The notes: generated from the sequence alone by a model not told the origin. 34,061 bases of DNA from Bacteroidota bacterium (GCA_003648635.1 QMPQ01000009.1:1-34061), one strand, 5' to 3'; shown: positions 9,501-18,460, counted from the first letter of the stretch. Numbers and translations are program-made.

Positions 9501-10694
9501 GTGAAAAACAGCCATAAGTTGGATATATACAGCAAGAAGCAGCGTTGGAAGCAAATTCTTCTTTTGTCAGCTGTTCTGATTGGTGTAGGTTCGCTCTGGT
9601 ATACCAGCGGACTGGTTAAGCATATTCAAATCACCGAAAGACAGAAAATGGAAGTGTGGGCCGAAGCGGTTCGCATTGTGACTAGTGCTGATCTTGATAC
9701 CGAACTTGCCTTTCCCTTCTCCGTAATTGAAAACAACACGCATATTCCGGTGATTCTTACCGATGCTGAGGGTGAAATCATATTCCAGAGGAACCTGGAT
9801 TCATTGAAAACTGAAAATCCGAAATACCTCTTCAGGCAACTGGAGCATGCACGTGAAGAAAATGATTCCCTGGTGATTGATCTGGGCTCAGGCGAATACC
9901 AACTACTGTATTATAGGGATTCTTTCCTGCTCCGTCAATTGATCTTCTTTCCTTATGTTCAGTTGGGTGTGATTATTCTATTTATTCTGGTGTCTTATAT
10001 TGCTTTCAGTGTTTCAAGGACGGCTGAACAAAACGAGGTGTGGACCGGAATGTCAAAGGAGACCGCGCATCAGCTTGGAACACCTATCTCTTCGCTGATA
10101 GGCTGGATGGAATTGCTCAAGGACTCTGACCTGGATCCTTCCATGATCCTTGATATGCAAAAAGACACTTCCAGGCTGGAAAAGATCACTGACCGCTTCT
10201 CAAAAATTGGTTCCAGGCCCTTAATGAAAGATTCAGATCTTACTTCAATCCTGAAAGAGAGCCTGGAATATATCAAAAACCGGGGACCGCATAATGTGGA
10301 ATACCTCCTGGATCTGCCCTCAAAACCAATTATAATCAGCCTCAACGATACGCTGTTCGAATGGGTGATCGAAAACCTCCTTAAAAATGCCACGGATGCC
10401 ATTGAGGGGGCTGGAAGAATCATCCTGCATGCAGTGGATATAGAGGACAGTGTTATCGTTGATGTGGAGGATACGGGAAAAGGAATTGCCAAATCAAGGT
10501 TCCGAACCATATTCAAACCTGGCTATACCACAAAGAAGCGGGGTTGGGGTCTGGGGCTATCGCTTTCCAAGCGCATCATTGAAAGCTATCATCATGGGAA
10601 AATCTATGTGTTTTCCTCCAGCCCTAATGATTCCACTATTATCCGGATTATTCTGAAAAAAACGAAAACTCAGGATCGGGAAACCAACTTATAA
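9501..10694 (+). CDS. Sensor histidine kinase
   Basis: At 397 residues this begins with GTG one base after the AsmA-like stop, with no better ATG nearby. Membrane helices at about residues 17-37 and 147-170 enclose a periplasmic sensor region of about 110 residues. The H box is SKETAHQLGTP with the phospho-accepting His at 190. The ATP-binding domain shows the N box (ENLLKNATDAIEG), G1 (DTGKGI at 324) and G2 (RGWGLGLSLSKRIIE). This H-box variant is common in Bacteroidota kinases of the NtrB-like type. There is no receiver domain and no response regulator beside it, so its partner lies elsewhere. Its last 25 bases overlap the end of the convergent U32-family gene. Confidence 0.93.
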   Translation: MKNSHKLDIYSKKQRWKQILLLSAVLIGVGSLWYTSGLVKHIQITERQKMEVWAEAVRIVTSADLDTELAFPFSVIENNTHIPVILTDAEGEIIFQRNLDSLKTENPKYLFRQLEHAREENDSLVIDLGSGEYQLLYYRDSFLLRQLIFFPYVQLGVIILFILVSYIAFSVSRTAEQNEVWTGMSKETAHQLGTPISSLIGWMELLKDSDLDPSMILDMQKDTSRLEKITDRFSKIGSRPLMKDSDLTSILKESLEYIKNRGPHNVEYLLDLPSKPIIISLNDTLFEWVIENLLKNATDAIEGAGRIILHAVDIEDSVIVDVEDTGKGIAKSRFRTIFKPGYTTKKRGWGLGLSLSKRIIESYHHGKIYVFSSSPNDSTIIRIILKKTKTQDRETNL

Positions 10695-11914
10695 ACTTTA
10701 TCTGAACGCCTGATAAGCTGTCCAACCGGCAGGGAACATCTATCTCCTTTGTCAGCGGCTTCACAGTTTATTTCATTTACCCTCAGCTCTTTAACCTTAA
10801 TTTCAATGGCGCCGGTAGTCGGACCGATAAAGACAATGGTATCCCCCACTTTAAGCGTACCGGTTTCAATAAGCACCTCAGCTACTCCGATCCGGTCAAA
10901 ATAGTTGGTGACTTTTCCCGTATACACTTTTTTCAAGGTAGCTTGGGAACCATATTTTTCACTCCATTCGCCCAGTCGCTGCCCGAGATAATACCCATCC
11001 CAAAATCCCCTGTTAAAAACAGTAGAAAGTCGTTTGTCCCATGCATCTATAAGCTCCCTGGTAAAAGAACCACCCACATAGGCATGAATGGCTTCATTGT
11101 AACATGAAACAACCGTCCTTACATACTCCGCTGATCGGGCTCTTCCTTCGATTTTTAAAACGGACACACCCGCATCCAGCACTTTATTTAAGAAATGGAT
11201 GGTCTTCAGGTCTTTAGGCGACATGATATATTCATTGTCAATATCCATCTCTACCTCCCGGTCTTTATCGGTCACAGTATATCCCCTGCGACAGACCTGG
11301 TAACAAGACCCTCGATTTGCCGATTGGTTGTGCTCATGTAAACTCAGGTAACACTTACCCGAAATGGCCATGCAAAGGGCCCCGTGTACAAACATTTCAA
11401 GCTGGATCGGCTTACCTGATGGCCCTTTTATTTCCTCCAATTCAATGGCACCAGCCATCTCCCGGACCTGTTCCAGGTTGAGCTCTCTGGCCAGTACAGC
11501 TACGTCGGCAAAATTCGAATAGAACTTCAGCGTCTCTATATTGCTGATATTCAATTGTGTGCTTAGATGTACCCGGGCGCCTGAACTAAGGCAATACTGC
11601 AAAACCGACTGATCCGATGCAATAATTGCATCCACTTCATGCTTAACAGCCAGGTCAATGATCTTTCGCATTTGGACCAATTCATGGTTGTATACCACGG
11701 TATTAACAGTGATATAGGCCTTTATCCCAAACTCCCTTGCCCTGGAAACAATCTGGGGAAGGTCTTCCGCAGTAAAATTAGCGGAAGAACGTGCTCGCAT
11801 ATTCAGTTGCTCAATACCGAAATAGATGGCATCTGCCCCCCCCTGTCCGGCTGCCGTAAGCGAATCATAAGATCCGGCTGGAGCCAGTAATTCAAAATCC
11901 TCTCTCTTTTTCAT
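10670..11914 (-). CDS. U32-family protein, TrhP/YegQ-like tRNA hydroxylation candidate
   Basis: A 414-residue protein beginning FELLAPAGSYDSLTAAGQGGADAIYFG, the standard opening of the U32 family. The U32 signature runs from Glu173 to Ser191 (EMFVHGALCMAISGKCYLS). Cys181, Cys188, Cys204 and Cys208 are spaced as in U32 proteins that bind an iron-sulfur cluster. Relatives once called collagenase-like peptidases include TrhP/YegQ (5-hydroxyuridine at tRNA wobble U34), RlhA (23S rRNA) and UbiU/UbiV. Size and the MSPKDLK segment favour the TrhP-like branch. The start overlaps the end of mnmH by 23 bases, indicating translational coupling. Since mnmH also modifies tRNA U34, a tRNA role is the best guess. 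Confidence 0.8.
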   Translation of the reverse strand: MKKREDFELLAPAGSYDSLTAAGQGGADAIYFGIEQLNMRARSSANFTAEDLPQIVSRAREFGIKAYITVNTVVYNHELVQMRKIIDLAVKHEVDAIIASDQSVLQYCLSSGARVHLSTQLNISNIETLKFYSNFADVAVLARELNLEQVREMAGAIELEEIKGPSGKPIQLEMFVHGALCMAISGKCYLSLHEHNQSANRGSCYQVCRRGYTVTDKDREVEMDIDNEYIMSPKDLKTIHFLNKVLDAGVSVLKIEGRARSAEYVRTVVSCYNEAIHAYVGGSFTRELIDAWDKRLSTVFNRGFWDGYYLGQRLGEWSEKYGSQATLKKVYTGKVTNYFDRIGVAEVLIETGTLKVGDTIVFIGPTTGAIEIKVKELRVNEINCEAADKGDRCSLPVGQLIRRSDKVYKLVSRS

Positions 11915-12926
11915 ACTTTATCAGAAGTTTGGCATTGACCACAGGATCCACATCCAATGAGGAAAGAACCTGGTATCGCTCGTGGTTTTTATCCAGGGAG
12001 TACATATAGGCTTTGTCGTAGTAATGAAGTGTTATCATGGCTGTCTGGTAATAGTCCTTATGGTCAATTGACTCCAGAGCTTCCTTTGTCCGATCGCCCC
12101 CCAATCTTTTTTCAATCTTAAGAACACAGGTTCTTAATGCCTCCTGTTCATATTGCGCATAATCACCAACCAGGTGTCTGGCTCGAAGTTCCCTTGATAT
12201 ATCCAGGAAAACAATATCTGCTTTCCTCATTCTTGTAAAGAGCTCCCCGGGGATTACACATTTCCCCACATTCCTGCTCTCGTCTTCGATCCAGGTAACT
12301 TTTTCGGAATCAAGCGGTAAAATCACGCGGCACAACTCATTTTCAAATTGCTCCGTTGTGGGCTGATCCAACTCCCCCAGGGCACCAAAAGCTGATCCCT
12401 TATGATGTGCCAGCCCTTCCAGGTCAATCACCTGCTTTCCCTCTTGTCTCAGATGATGAAGAATGGCTGTTTTTCCACTGCCTGTGCGACCACCAATGAC
12501 TAGCAGGTTTAGAGATGTAGCCAGCACCTCCCTTAGATAAGACCTGTAAGACTTATATCCTCCCTCAAGCAGGTAACAGCTTATACCCATGGTTTCGAAC
12601 AACCAGACCATACTCTTACTTCTCATACCCCCCCGCCAGCAATGAACAAGTAAAGTTTTATTTTTGCCAGCAGCTCGTTCACCTTTCTTGGCCAAAGTGA
12701 CCAGTTTCTTTCCGGCAAATTCCAGTCCGGCATACATGGCTGCCTCTTTATTCTCCTTCTTATAGGCTGTTCCCACCACCTTTCTTTCCTGGTCATCAAA
12801 TAGGGGAATATTAACAGCACCAGGAATATGCCCTTGCTGAAACTCCAGGGGAGCGCGGACATCAATAATGGGAAACCTGGCTGAAAGAGATAGAAAGGAC
12901 TCGATTTTCAAGATTTCAGCCATCAT
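11892..12926 (-). CDS. mnmH: tRNA 2-selenouridine synthase
   Basis: MnmH (SelU, YbbB) replaces sulfur with selenium at wobble 2-thiouridine in tRNAs for Lys, Glu and Gln, using selenophosphate. The N-terminal rhodanese domain has PIIDVRAPLEFQQGHIPGA and the active-site loop LVHCWRGGMRS, with the essential Cys near residue 96. It is followed by a P-loop (GGRTGSGKT) and the GSAFG segment typical of the family. I placed the start at the ATG at 12926 (or the next one, 12923), 13 bases after the AIM24-like stop. The open frame reaches 12998, but that would run back into the upstream gene and add residues unlike the family. Length is normal, about 344 residues. Its presence implies that the cell makes selenophosphate, though selD is not in this window. 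Confidence 0.93.
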   Translation of the reverse strand: MMAEILKIESFLSLSARFPIIDVRAPLEFQQGHIPGAVNIPLFDDQERKVVGTAYKKENKEAAMYAGLEFAGKKLVTLAKKGERAAGKNKTLLVHCWRGGMRSKSMVWLFETMGISCYLLEGGYKSYRSYLREVLATSLNLLVIGGRTGSGKTAILHHLRQEGKQVIDLEGLAHHKGSAFGALGELDQPTTEQFENELCRVILPLDSEKVTWIEDESRNVGKCVIPGELFTRMRKADIVFLDISRELRARHLVGDYAQYEQEALRTCVLKIEKRLGGDRTKEALESIDHKDYYQTAMITLHYYDKAYMYSLDKNHERYQVLSSLDVDPVVNAKLLIKYEKERGF

Positions 12927-12939
12927 CTTAGGGAATATC

Positions 12940-13707
12940 TTACCGTTCCAGGAAATTCCCCAGCAAAGAGCTGCTCTCTTTCCTGACATTCTTCCCATAT
13001 GGAGAAATGGCCTGGATAAGCTTCCTTATGGGCATGGACTGAAGCCAAACGGTACCAGTACCGCTGAGTGAGGCAAGGAAGATGCCTTCGCCTCCGAAGA
13101 TCATGGAACGCAAATTACCTGAGGTCTCAATGTTAAAATCGATACCCGGCGTATACCCCACAATGCATCCTGTATCAATCTTCAGGCTTTCATTGTTCAT
13201 TCGTCGTTCGATGACCGTTCCCCCGGCATGCATAAATGCCTTTCCGTCTCCCACCAGCTTCTGCATGATAAATCCCTCGCCCCCAACCAGTCCGCTTCCA
13301 ATCCTACGGTTCAGGGTAATGGAGATCTTTGTCCCCTTGGCCGCACATAAAAATCCGTCTTTCTGAACAATAAGGGAACCTCCCAGGTGCGCTAGTTCTA
13401 TAGGAACAATTTTTCCAGGATAAGGAGCAGCAAAAGCTACCCGCTGCTTGCTTCCGCCACGATTAGTAAAATGGGTAACAAACAGAGATTCACCGGTAAG
13501 CACCCGGGTTCCTGCAGATAGGAGTTTCCCCATCAGGCTCTGGTTGGGGTCCGACCCATCGCCCATCTTTGTATCAAAACCTATCTGGCTATCCATATAC
13601 ATCATCGTTCCAGCCTCTGCAATAACAGTCTCCTTGGGATCAAGTCCAATTTCGACCAGCTGGATATCATCGCCGATGATCCTGTAATCTAAATCATGAG
13701 ATCGCAT
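12940..13707 (-). CDS. AIM24 / TIGR00266-family protein
   Basis: A 255-residue protein without signal peptide. The motifs ETVIAEAGTMMYMD, RVLTGESLFVTHFTN, GGSLIVQKDGFLCAAKGTKI, GGEGFIMQKLVGDGKAFMHAGG and CIVGYTPGIDF are characteristic of the AIM24/TIGR00266 family, which has a double beta-helix fold resembling trp RNA-binding attenuation protein. Bacterial function is not established; the mitochondrial relative Aim24 affects inner-membrane organisation. It sits 3 bases after the hybrid kinase and 13 bases before mnmH, so it belongs to their operon. Confidence 0.88.
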   Translation of the reverse strand: MRSHDLDYRIIGDDIQLVEIGLDPKETVIAEAGTMMYMDSQIGFDTKMGDGSDPNQSLMGKLLSAGTRVLTGESLFVTHFTNRGGSKQRVAFAAPYPGKIVPIELAHLGGSLIVQKDGFLCAAKGTKISITLNRRIGSGLVGGEGFIMQKLVGDGKAFMHAGGTVIERRMNNESLKIDTGCIVGYTPGIDFNIETSGNLRSMIFGGEGIFLASLSGTGTVWLQSMPIRKLIQAISPYGKNVRKESSSLLGNFLER

Positions 13708-13710
13708 TTT

Positions 13711-16575
13711 CTAAATTGTTTTAGAGAATAATTTGATTAACAAATGTTTGATACTCTCCACCCGGGTTGGTTTCATCAAGTAATCATTCATTCCGGCCTC
13801 AAATGCAGCTTTCCTTGTTTCATCGGTTTCATCGGCCGACATTGCCACAATAGGAAGGGTATGGCCTGCTGCCCGAATTTCTTCAGCAGCCTGGTATCCA
13901 TCCATTTCAGGCATCAGCAAATCCATAAACAGAATATCGAAGTGTTGCTTCTCCATCAGTTCAACAGCTTCTGCCCCATTCTTAGCAATCTCAATCTCAT
14001 AACCGATGTTCTTAAAAATGGATTGTGCCACTTTCTGGTTGATCAGATTGTCTTCAGCCAGAAGGATGGATAGCTCATCAGGCAGGGCATTAATCATAGG
14101 CTCCAGAAGCTTCCGGTCTTCAATCCCTGGATAATTTTCATCAATAATATCCGAGACTTCTTTGGTTTCAAAAGGTTCAATCAGGTAGTAATCGATGCCT
14201 AGTTTACGGCAGGTTTTATAATTGCCGGTCTTATCGTTGGAGCTGACCAGCACAATTGGATAGTTGTCGATCAGCATGCCTTTTTTCATTCCCTGAGCCA
14301 GGGCAAATCCATCCAGTTGGTTTTTATCCACCAGCACGATCATCTGATACACCCCCGATTTAACCTGCAGGTGATGGACCACACTATCTACAGTACTGTC
14401 CTGGTAGATTTTGGTGACCACATTCAAGCCGAACTTCTCCAGCATACGAACCATGGAATTTCGCTCAGGATCAGACTCTTTTGTGAGGATCAGCACGTTA
14501 ATTTCGCTGAGCCGGGCAATGCCCCTATAGTCAAAGGTCTTAGGAATTCTCTCGTTGGAATAGGCTTCAATAGTAAAGCTGAACTTTGATCCCGGATACT
14601 CTTCATCAAATCTAATTGTGGAGGGACTTTCCACCCAGATTTCACCGTGCATCAGTTCCACAAGTTGCTTGGCAATGGCCGTTCCAAGACCGGTTCCCCC
14701 AAACTTGCGCTGTACAGATCCCCTGGCCTGAGTATAGGAGCCAAAGATCTCCTTGAGCCTGTCTTTTGGAATTCCAATACCCGTATCTTCTACGGTAAAC
14801 AGAATATTAACATGATTCTTGAATGACTCCATCAGAGTAGCCCCGATAACGATCTTTCCCTTCTTGGTAAATTTTACCGAATTACTTACCAGGTTGGAAA
14901 TAACCTGTCGGAGCCTGAAGGGATCACCGATCAATTTATTGGGTACATCGTGACGGATATCAATATGAAGCTTTAATCCTTTCTCCTCTGCGAGCGGTTT
15001 AAACAGTTCTCCCACCAATTCCAACTCCTCAGCCAGGTTAAATGGAATCTCCTCCAACATCATTCGTCCTGCCTCAATTTTTGAAAAATCAAGAATATCA
15101 TTTATGATGGTCATCAAGAGCTCTGCCGATTTCTTAACAACCTCTATCTTGCCATGAAGTTCCTTGCCTGTTTTCTGCTCAAGCAGGCTGTTAACCATGC
15201 CAAGGATCCCGTTCATTGGGGTGCGGATCTCATGACTCATAGCAGCCAGAAAATCTGATTTGGCCTTATTGGCAGCAACCTCGCCTTTCCTTGATCTCTC
15301 CAGTGGACTTACATCAATCAGGGCAATTAGCCTTAACTCTTCCCCTCCAATATTGGCCGCCTTTTGTGACCTGTAAATGACCGTTTCCATCCCGTCTTTC
15401 TCATAATAGAGGTAATGAGAGTCGTCCATAAAAGGGCTGGGACCATCACTCAGGAGGTATCTGTTCGAAACCAGGAATTGCTTTGAAAAATCCTTTCCCA
15501 CCAGATCTGAGTCCTTCCCCAAAAACAACATTTTCTGAGCAGCACTATTGATGCTTCGAATAATATTCTTTTCATCAATCACCAGGATCCCCATGGGAAA
15601 ATGTTCCAGCATCTGCTTCAACACAATCTCTGAAAGCTTCAGCCCTTTTTCCTGTCGCTTTTGCCTGCCCAGCATTATGAGCAGATAGATCACCAAAGCA
15701 GTAGCCAACAACAGAGAAAGAATGCTTACCAGCAAATTGTTGGTTATAAAATACTTGAAAATCTGTCCCCGCCCAGATGTGAACATGACACCCATCTTCT
15801 TTTCATAGACACTAATCGGATAGTAGGCAGTATAGACCTTCTCCCTGGCTTCATCATCAACACTAATAATGTGCTCAATCATTCCGCTCCCTTCAGAATT
15901 CACACTATCAGTCAGAATTTGAAGATTCCCTATATGGACAGAGTCAGCATTGAAATTATCAATTATGATTTTTCCATCAGCTCCCAGAACCCACTGCCAG
16001 CTTTTGGAAGTTTCCTGGGGATAGAGCCTGAAGACATTTTCAGTAAACTGTTGGAGATCCAGTTGAATAACCACATTTCCAAGAACAACGTCCTGACCAC
16101 GAAAAGGGTAATGGTACTCCAGAACAGAACCATCCTGTTCAACCAGTTCCTCGGGGGTAAGTTGCTTTTGCCTTCGGGTTGCAAAGCTCTCAACCACAAA
16201 GGTGTCAGTTTTTCCAAAACTATCTTTTGACTCCAGGTAAAGCGCATAGAAATTTTTATTATTGTCATAGACCGCTATCCTGGTGATCAGGTCCCTGTAT
16301 TTGGTAGAAAATAAGCGAAGGCTCTGAGTTACTTCCTGAAACTTGGCCGGATCGCTGAATAGCTGTGAATTGTACATAGTCAGCTCCTTACTGATATCGC
16401 TGGAAAACTGTAACAAGGTTGTCTCCATATACTCTCCACAACGCTGCGATTGTGAAAAAAGCGTTTGGTTCAGATACTCCGCGTATTGTTGATTAACACG
16501 CAACAGGGTTAATCCGTTCAGCGCCAAAACTACGAAAAGAACTACACCCGCTATTATATTATATCTAAGCATCAA
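13711..16575 (-). CDS. Hybrid sensor histidine kinase with degenerate and intact receiver domains
   Basis: A 954-residue protein. Membrane helices at about 5-25 and 278-300 flank a periplasmic sensor region of about 250 residues, probably a double-Cache fold. A PAS domain covers about 313-430. The HisKA box AAMSHEIRTPMNGILGM has its His at 448, and a complete ATPase domain follows (N box RQVISNLVSNSVKFT, then DTGIGIP and GGTGLGTAIAKQLVE). Next come two receiver-like domains. The first (about 692-815) keeps Asp750 but lacks the acidic pocket (LILTKES where DD or ED is expected) and has Glu800 where the conserved Lys belongs, so it is probably not phosphorylated. The second (about 835-952) is canonical: LLAEDN, Asp885 in FMDLLMPEMDG, Thr/Ser, and Lys in YLMKP. 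No output domain is present. It opens the tight unit with AIM24-like, mnmH and the U32 gene. Confidence 0.93.
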   Translation of the reverse strand: MMLRYNIIAGVVLFVVLALNGLTLLRVNQQYAEYLNQTLFSQSQRCGEYMETTLLQFSSDISKELTMYNSQLFSDPAKFQEVTQSLRLFSTKYRDLITRIAVYDNNKNFYALYLESKDSFGKTDTFVVESFATRRQKQLTPEELVEQDGSVLEYHYPFRGQDVVLGNVVIQLDLQQFTENVFRLYPQETSKSWQWVLGADGKIIIDNFNADSVHIGNLQILTDSVNSEGSGMIEHIISVDDEAREKVYTAYYPISVYEKKMGVMFTSGRGQIFKYFITNNLLVSILSLLLATALVIYLLIMLGRQKRQEKGLKLSEIVLKQMLEHFPMGILVIDEKNIIRSINSAAQKMLFLGKDSDLVGKDFSKQFLVSNRYLLSDGPSPFMDDSHYLYYEKDGMETVIYRSQKAANIGGEELRLIALIDVSPLERSRKGEVAANKAKSDFLAAMSHEIRTPMNGILGMVNSLLEQKTGKELHGKIEVVKKSAELLMTIINDILDFSKIEAGRMMLEEIPFNLAEELELVGELFKPLAEEKGLKLHIDIRHDVPNKLIGDPFRLRQVISNLVSNSVKFTKKGKIVIGATLMESFKNHVNILFTVEDTGIGIPKDRLKEIFGSYTQARGSVQRKFGGTGLGTAIAKQLVELMHGEIWVESPSTIRFDEEYPGSKFSFTIEAYSNERIPKTFDYRGIARLSEINVLILTKESDPERNSMVRMLEKFGLNVVTKIYQDSTVDSVVHHLQVKSGVYQMIVLVDKNQLDGFALAQGMKKGMLIDNYPIVLVSSNDKTGNYKTCRKLGIDYYLIEPFETKEVSDIIDENYPGIEDRKLLEPMINALPDELSILLAEDNLINQKVAQSIFKNIGYEIEIAKNGAEAVELMEKQHFDILFMDLLMPEMDGYQAAEEIRAAGHTLPIVAMSADETDETRKAAFEAGMNDYLMKPTRVESIKHLLIKLFSKTI

Positions 16576-16663
16576 TCGCCTGAATTGTAATCTATAAACT
16601 TAAAAACTATTTTCTCTCAATTTAAAAATCCGTTTGATAGTTACCAACAGCCCCGCCGTAATT

Positions 16664-17596
16664 TTACCTGTACTTTCCATCCTCTTCCTCCATCATCATC
16701 AAATAATTAATATACCTGAATTCGCTGATGGTTCCATTTTCCACTCCAGCTTTTACACCACATTCAGGTTCGTGCATGTGAATGCAATTGTGGTATTTAC
16801 ATAGCTTGCTGGCCTTGAATATCTCTGGGAAAAAATGAAATAGCTCCTCACGCTCGATATCGATGGTGCCAAAGCCCCTGATTCCCGGTGTGTCGATAAT
16901 CCTGATTCCGGAAGTGAGCTCGAACATCTCTGAAAAGGTTGTGGTATGTTTCCCTGTTTTGTGAAAATCAGAAATTTCTCCAATTTTCAGCCGCAAAGCA
17001 GGATCGAGCACATTGATCAGGGTTGATTTTCCCACTCCCGAATTACCAGAGATCACATTGACTTTTTCTTTCATTTCATTTCTGACTTCCTTCACCCCCT
17101 CCCTTGTCTGAAGCGACATTTGCATGCAGCGGTAGCCAATATCGGTGTAAACAGACTTTAGGTATTTCATTTCCTCCAGTTCGGACAAGCCATAGAGGTC
17201 TGTCTTGTTGAAGAGGATAATTACAGGGATTCTGTATGCTTCGGCCGACACCAGGAAGCGGTCGATAAAGGGAGTCAAGGTCCTGGGAAGAGTCATGCTG
17301 ATCATCAGCCATACCAGGTCCACATTGCTTGCCAGTAATTGGTACTCCTTAGAAAGATTAGACGACTTCCGGATGATATAATTGCTGCGCTCCTTAATGG
17401 ATGTAATAATCCCGCCGCTTTCATCCTCCATCCATTCAAACACAACATGATCACCAACCGCTACAGGATTGGTAGCCCGGATGCCTTTTATCCTGAACTT
17501 ACCCCTGATGCTGCAGGGAACAATCCTTTCATCCGCGATCTTTACCAGATACTGACTACCTGTTGATTTGATGACGGTTCCTTTGCCCTTTTTCAT
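16664..17596 (-). CDS. rsgA: Ribosome small-subunit-dependent GTPase A
   Basis: RsgA (YjeQ) is a circularly permuted GTPase that checks late 30S ribosome maturation. The 310 residues show an OB fold (about 1-70) and the G motifs in permuted order: NKTD at 130-133, the P-loop GNSGVGKST at 184-192, the HTTT switch at 218-220 and DTPG at 235-238. A zinc knuckle follows with Cys266, Cys271, His273 and Cys279. Length is normal for the family. The gene starts immediately downstream of a long nested palindrome. A TACTTTTG -7-like element lies only 8 bases upstream of the ATG, which would give a nearly leaderless message. An 88-base gap follows before the hybrid kinase, so read-through into that operon is possible. 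Confidence 0.96.
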   Translation of the reverse strand: MKKGKGTVIKSTGSQYLVKIADERIVPCSIRGKFRIKGIRATNPVAVGDHVVFEWMEDESGGIITSIKERSNYIIRKSSNLSKEYQLLASNVDLVWLMISMTLPRTLTPFIDRFLVSAEAYRIPVIILFNKTDLYGLSELEEMKYLKSVYTDIGYRCMQMSLQTREGVKEVRNEMKEKVNVISGNSGVGKSTLINVLDPALRLKIGEISDFHKTGKHTTTFSEMFELTSGIRIIDTPGIRGFGTIDIEREELFHFFPEIFKASKLCKYHNCIHMHEPECGVKAGVENGTISEFRYINYLMMMEEEDGKYR

Positions 17597-17597
17597 G

Positions 17598-17709
17598 CTC
17601 TATCAAAAGTAGTGAAAAGTATCTCCATACTATCTGCTGTTCGCTTAAATTCGTTTCAATGAAACGAATTGTAGGCTTCATACACAGCTAGTATGGAGAT
17701 ATGATAGAG
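17598..17709. repeat. 112-bp nested imperfect palindrome upstream of rsgA
   Basis: Three sets of inverted arms share nearly one centre. The outer pair is CTCTATCA at 17598-17605 with TGATAGAG at 17702-17709. The middle pair is ATCTCCATACTA at 17621-17632 with TAGTATGGAGAT at 17689-17700, each extendable by one base, with GCTGT/ACAGC further in after a 3-base bulge. The inner pair is AATTCGTTTCA at 17648-17658 with TGAAACGAATT at 17660-17670 around a single A. The whole could fold as one long hairpin. It ends one base before the rsgA start codon. It may be a REP-like or miniature mobile element, or a regulatory leader. Confidence 0.8.
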
Positions 17710-17715
17710 GGGACT

Positions 17716-17741
17716 AAAAAAACCGCCTCTAAATGAGGCGG
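17716..17741 (-). terminator. Rho-independent terminator of the sigma/anti-sigma/barrel unit
   Basis: On the minus strand a perfect 7-bp GC-rich stem (CCGCCTC with GAGGCGG) has a 5-base loop and is followed by seven T. It lies about 60 bases past the stop of the barrel gene. Two smaller hairpins lie between stop and terminator: ACCCC/GGGGT at about 17756-17768 and GAGCA/TGCTC at 17770-17782. Confidence 0.85.
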
Positions 17742-17802
17742 CTCCCTAAAACTGAACCCCGAGGGGGTGGAGCAAGATGCTCTTATATATAGGAGAAATA
17801 TG

Positions 17803-18396
17803 CTAAAACCATCCGAATTTAAAGCTAAGAAAGCCTGCCACGGCTGAGATATCACTATTTGTGTAACCATGCATACTCTCATCCATCATGGCATAAAAAT
17901 TATAGGAGACTCCAGCACCGAACCTGAAGTAGCGTGTAAGATTCGCCTCAAGTTCCACTGTAGGAGCCACAACAAAAATATTATCTCTTAAATAAGGATA
18001 AGAACCACCGCTTTGGGTGATCCCAAACTCCCCCCAACCAATCATTGATGAGAATGCGACATGTATTGGTTTATTTCCATAAAGGGAATACCCAAGCCAA
18101 AAACCTCCGTGGCCAAGGGTCAGATGATCAGAAGGATTATCGTTTACGTAATCTGGAATCGCATTGGATAAGCCCAGACCATAACCTCCAACAAAGAAAT
18201 TATCCAATAACACGGCACCGCCACCACCCATCATAAATCCAAATTCCCCGGCAACTGAAGTAAACTGCATAAAGGGTCCTCCCAAGCCAGAAATACGCAG
18301 GTCCTTATTATCCAGGATGGTCCGGTACTCTCTCTCCTGAGAGAAAACTATGGTGCCAATAGCCAGGATTAACAAAACAAAAATGGATTTCCTCAT
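17803..18396 (-). CDS. Small outer-membrane barrel protein of the ECF sigma operon
   Basis: This 197-residue protein starts at the ATG at 18396, giving a clear signal peptide (MRKSIFVLLILAIGTIVFSQ). The frame is open to an ATG at 18477, but that would add 27 residues in front of the signal peptide and overlap the anti-sigma gene. The mature part is glycine- and aromatic-rich with alternating strands (FGFMMGGGGAVLLD, FVVAPTVELEANLTRYFRFG) and ends FKFGWF, as in small 8-stranded outer-membrane barrels. It follows the anti-sigma gene by 64 bases and precedes a strong terminator, so it is probably the last gene of the sigma operon. It could report on, or be a target of, envelope stress. The exact role is unknown. 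Confidence 0.75.
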   Translation of the reverse strand: MRKSIFVLLILAIGTIVFSQEREYRTILDNKDLRISGLGGPFMQFTSVAGEFGFMMGGGGAVLLDNFFVGGYGLGLSNAIPDYVNDNPSDHLTLGHGGFWLGYSLYGNKPIHVAFSSMIGWGEFGITQSGGSYPYLRDNIFVVAPTVELEANLTRYFRFGAGVSYNFYAMMDESMHGYTNSDISAVAGFLSFKFGWF

Positions 18397-18460
18397 GATT
18401 TTGGAATTGGTTTTTTCCTTAAAGACAACAGCCCCGCAGACAAGTTGCATAAGACTCGAA

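Noticed and set aside
10070-10516. Minus-strand 148-residue open frame within the histidine kinase gene
   Set aside because: It is opposite the H-box and ATPase coding sequence, so it is a shadow frame.
11097-11120. TGTAAC followed by CGTCC as another ECF promoter
   Set aside because: The spacing is only 10 bases and the site is inside the U32 gene.
12927-12998. Longer start for mnmH
   Set aside because: It runs into the AIM24-like coding region and adds residues unlike the family.
15661-16230. Plus-strand 189-residue open frame within the hybrid kinase gene
   Set aside because: It is antisense to the sensor and membrane region of the kinase; composition and lack of motifs mark it as a shadow.
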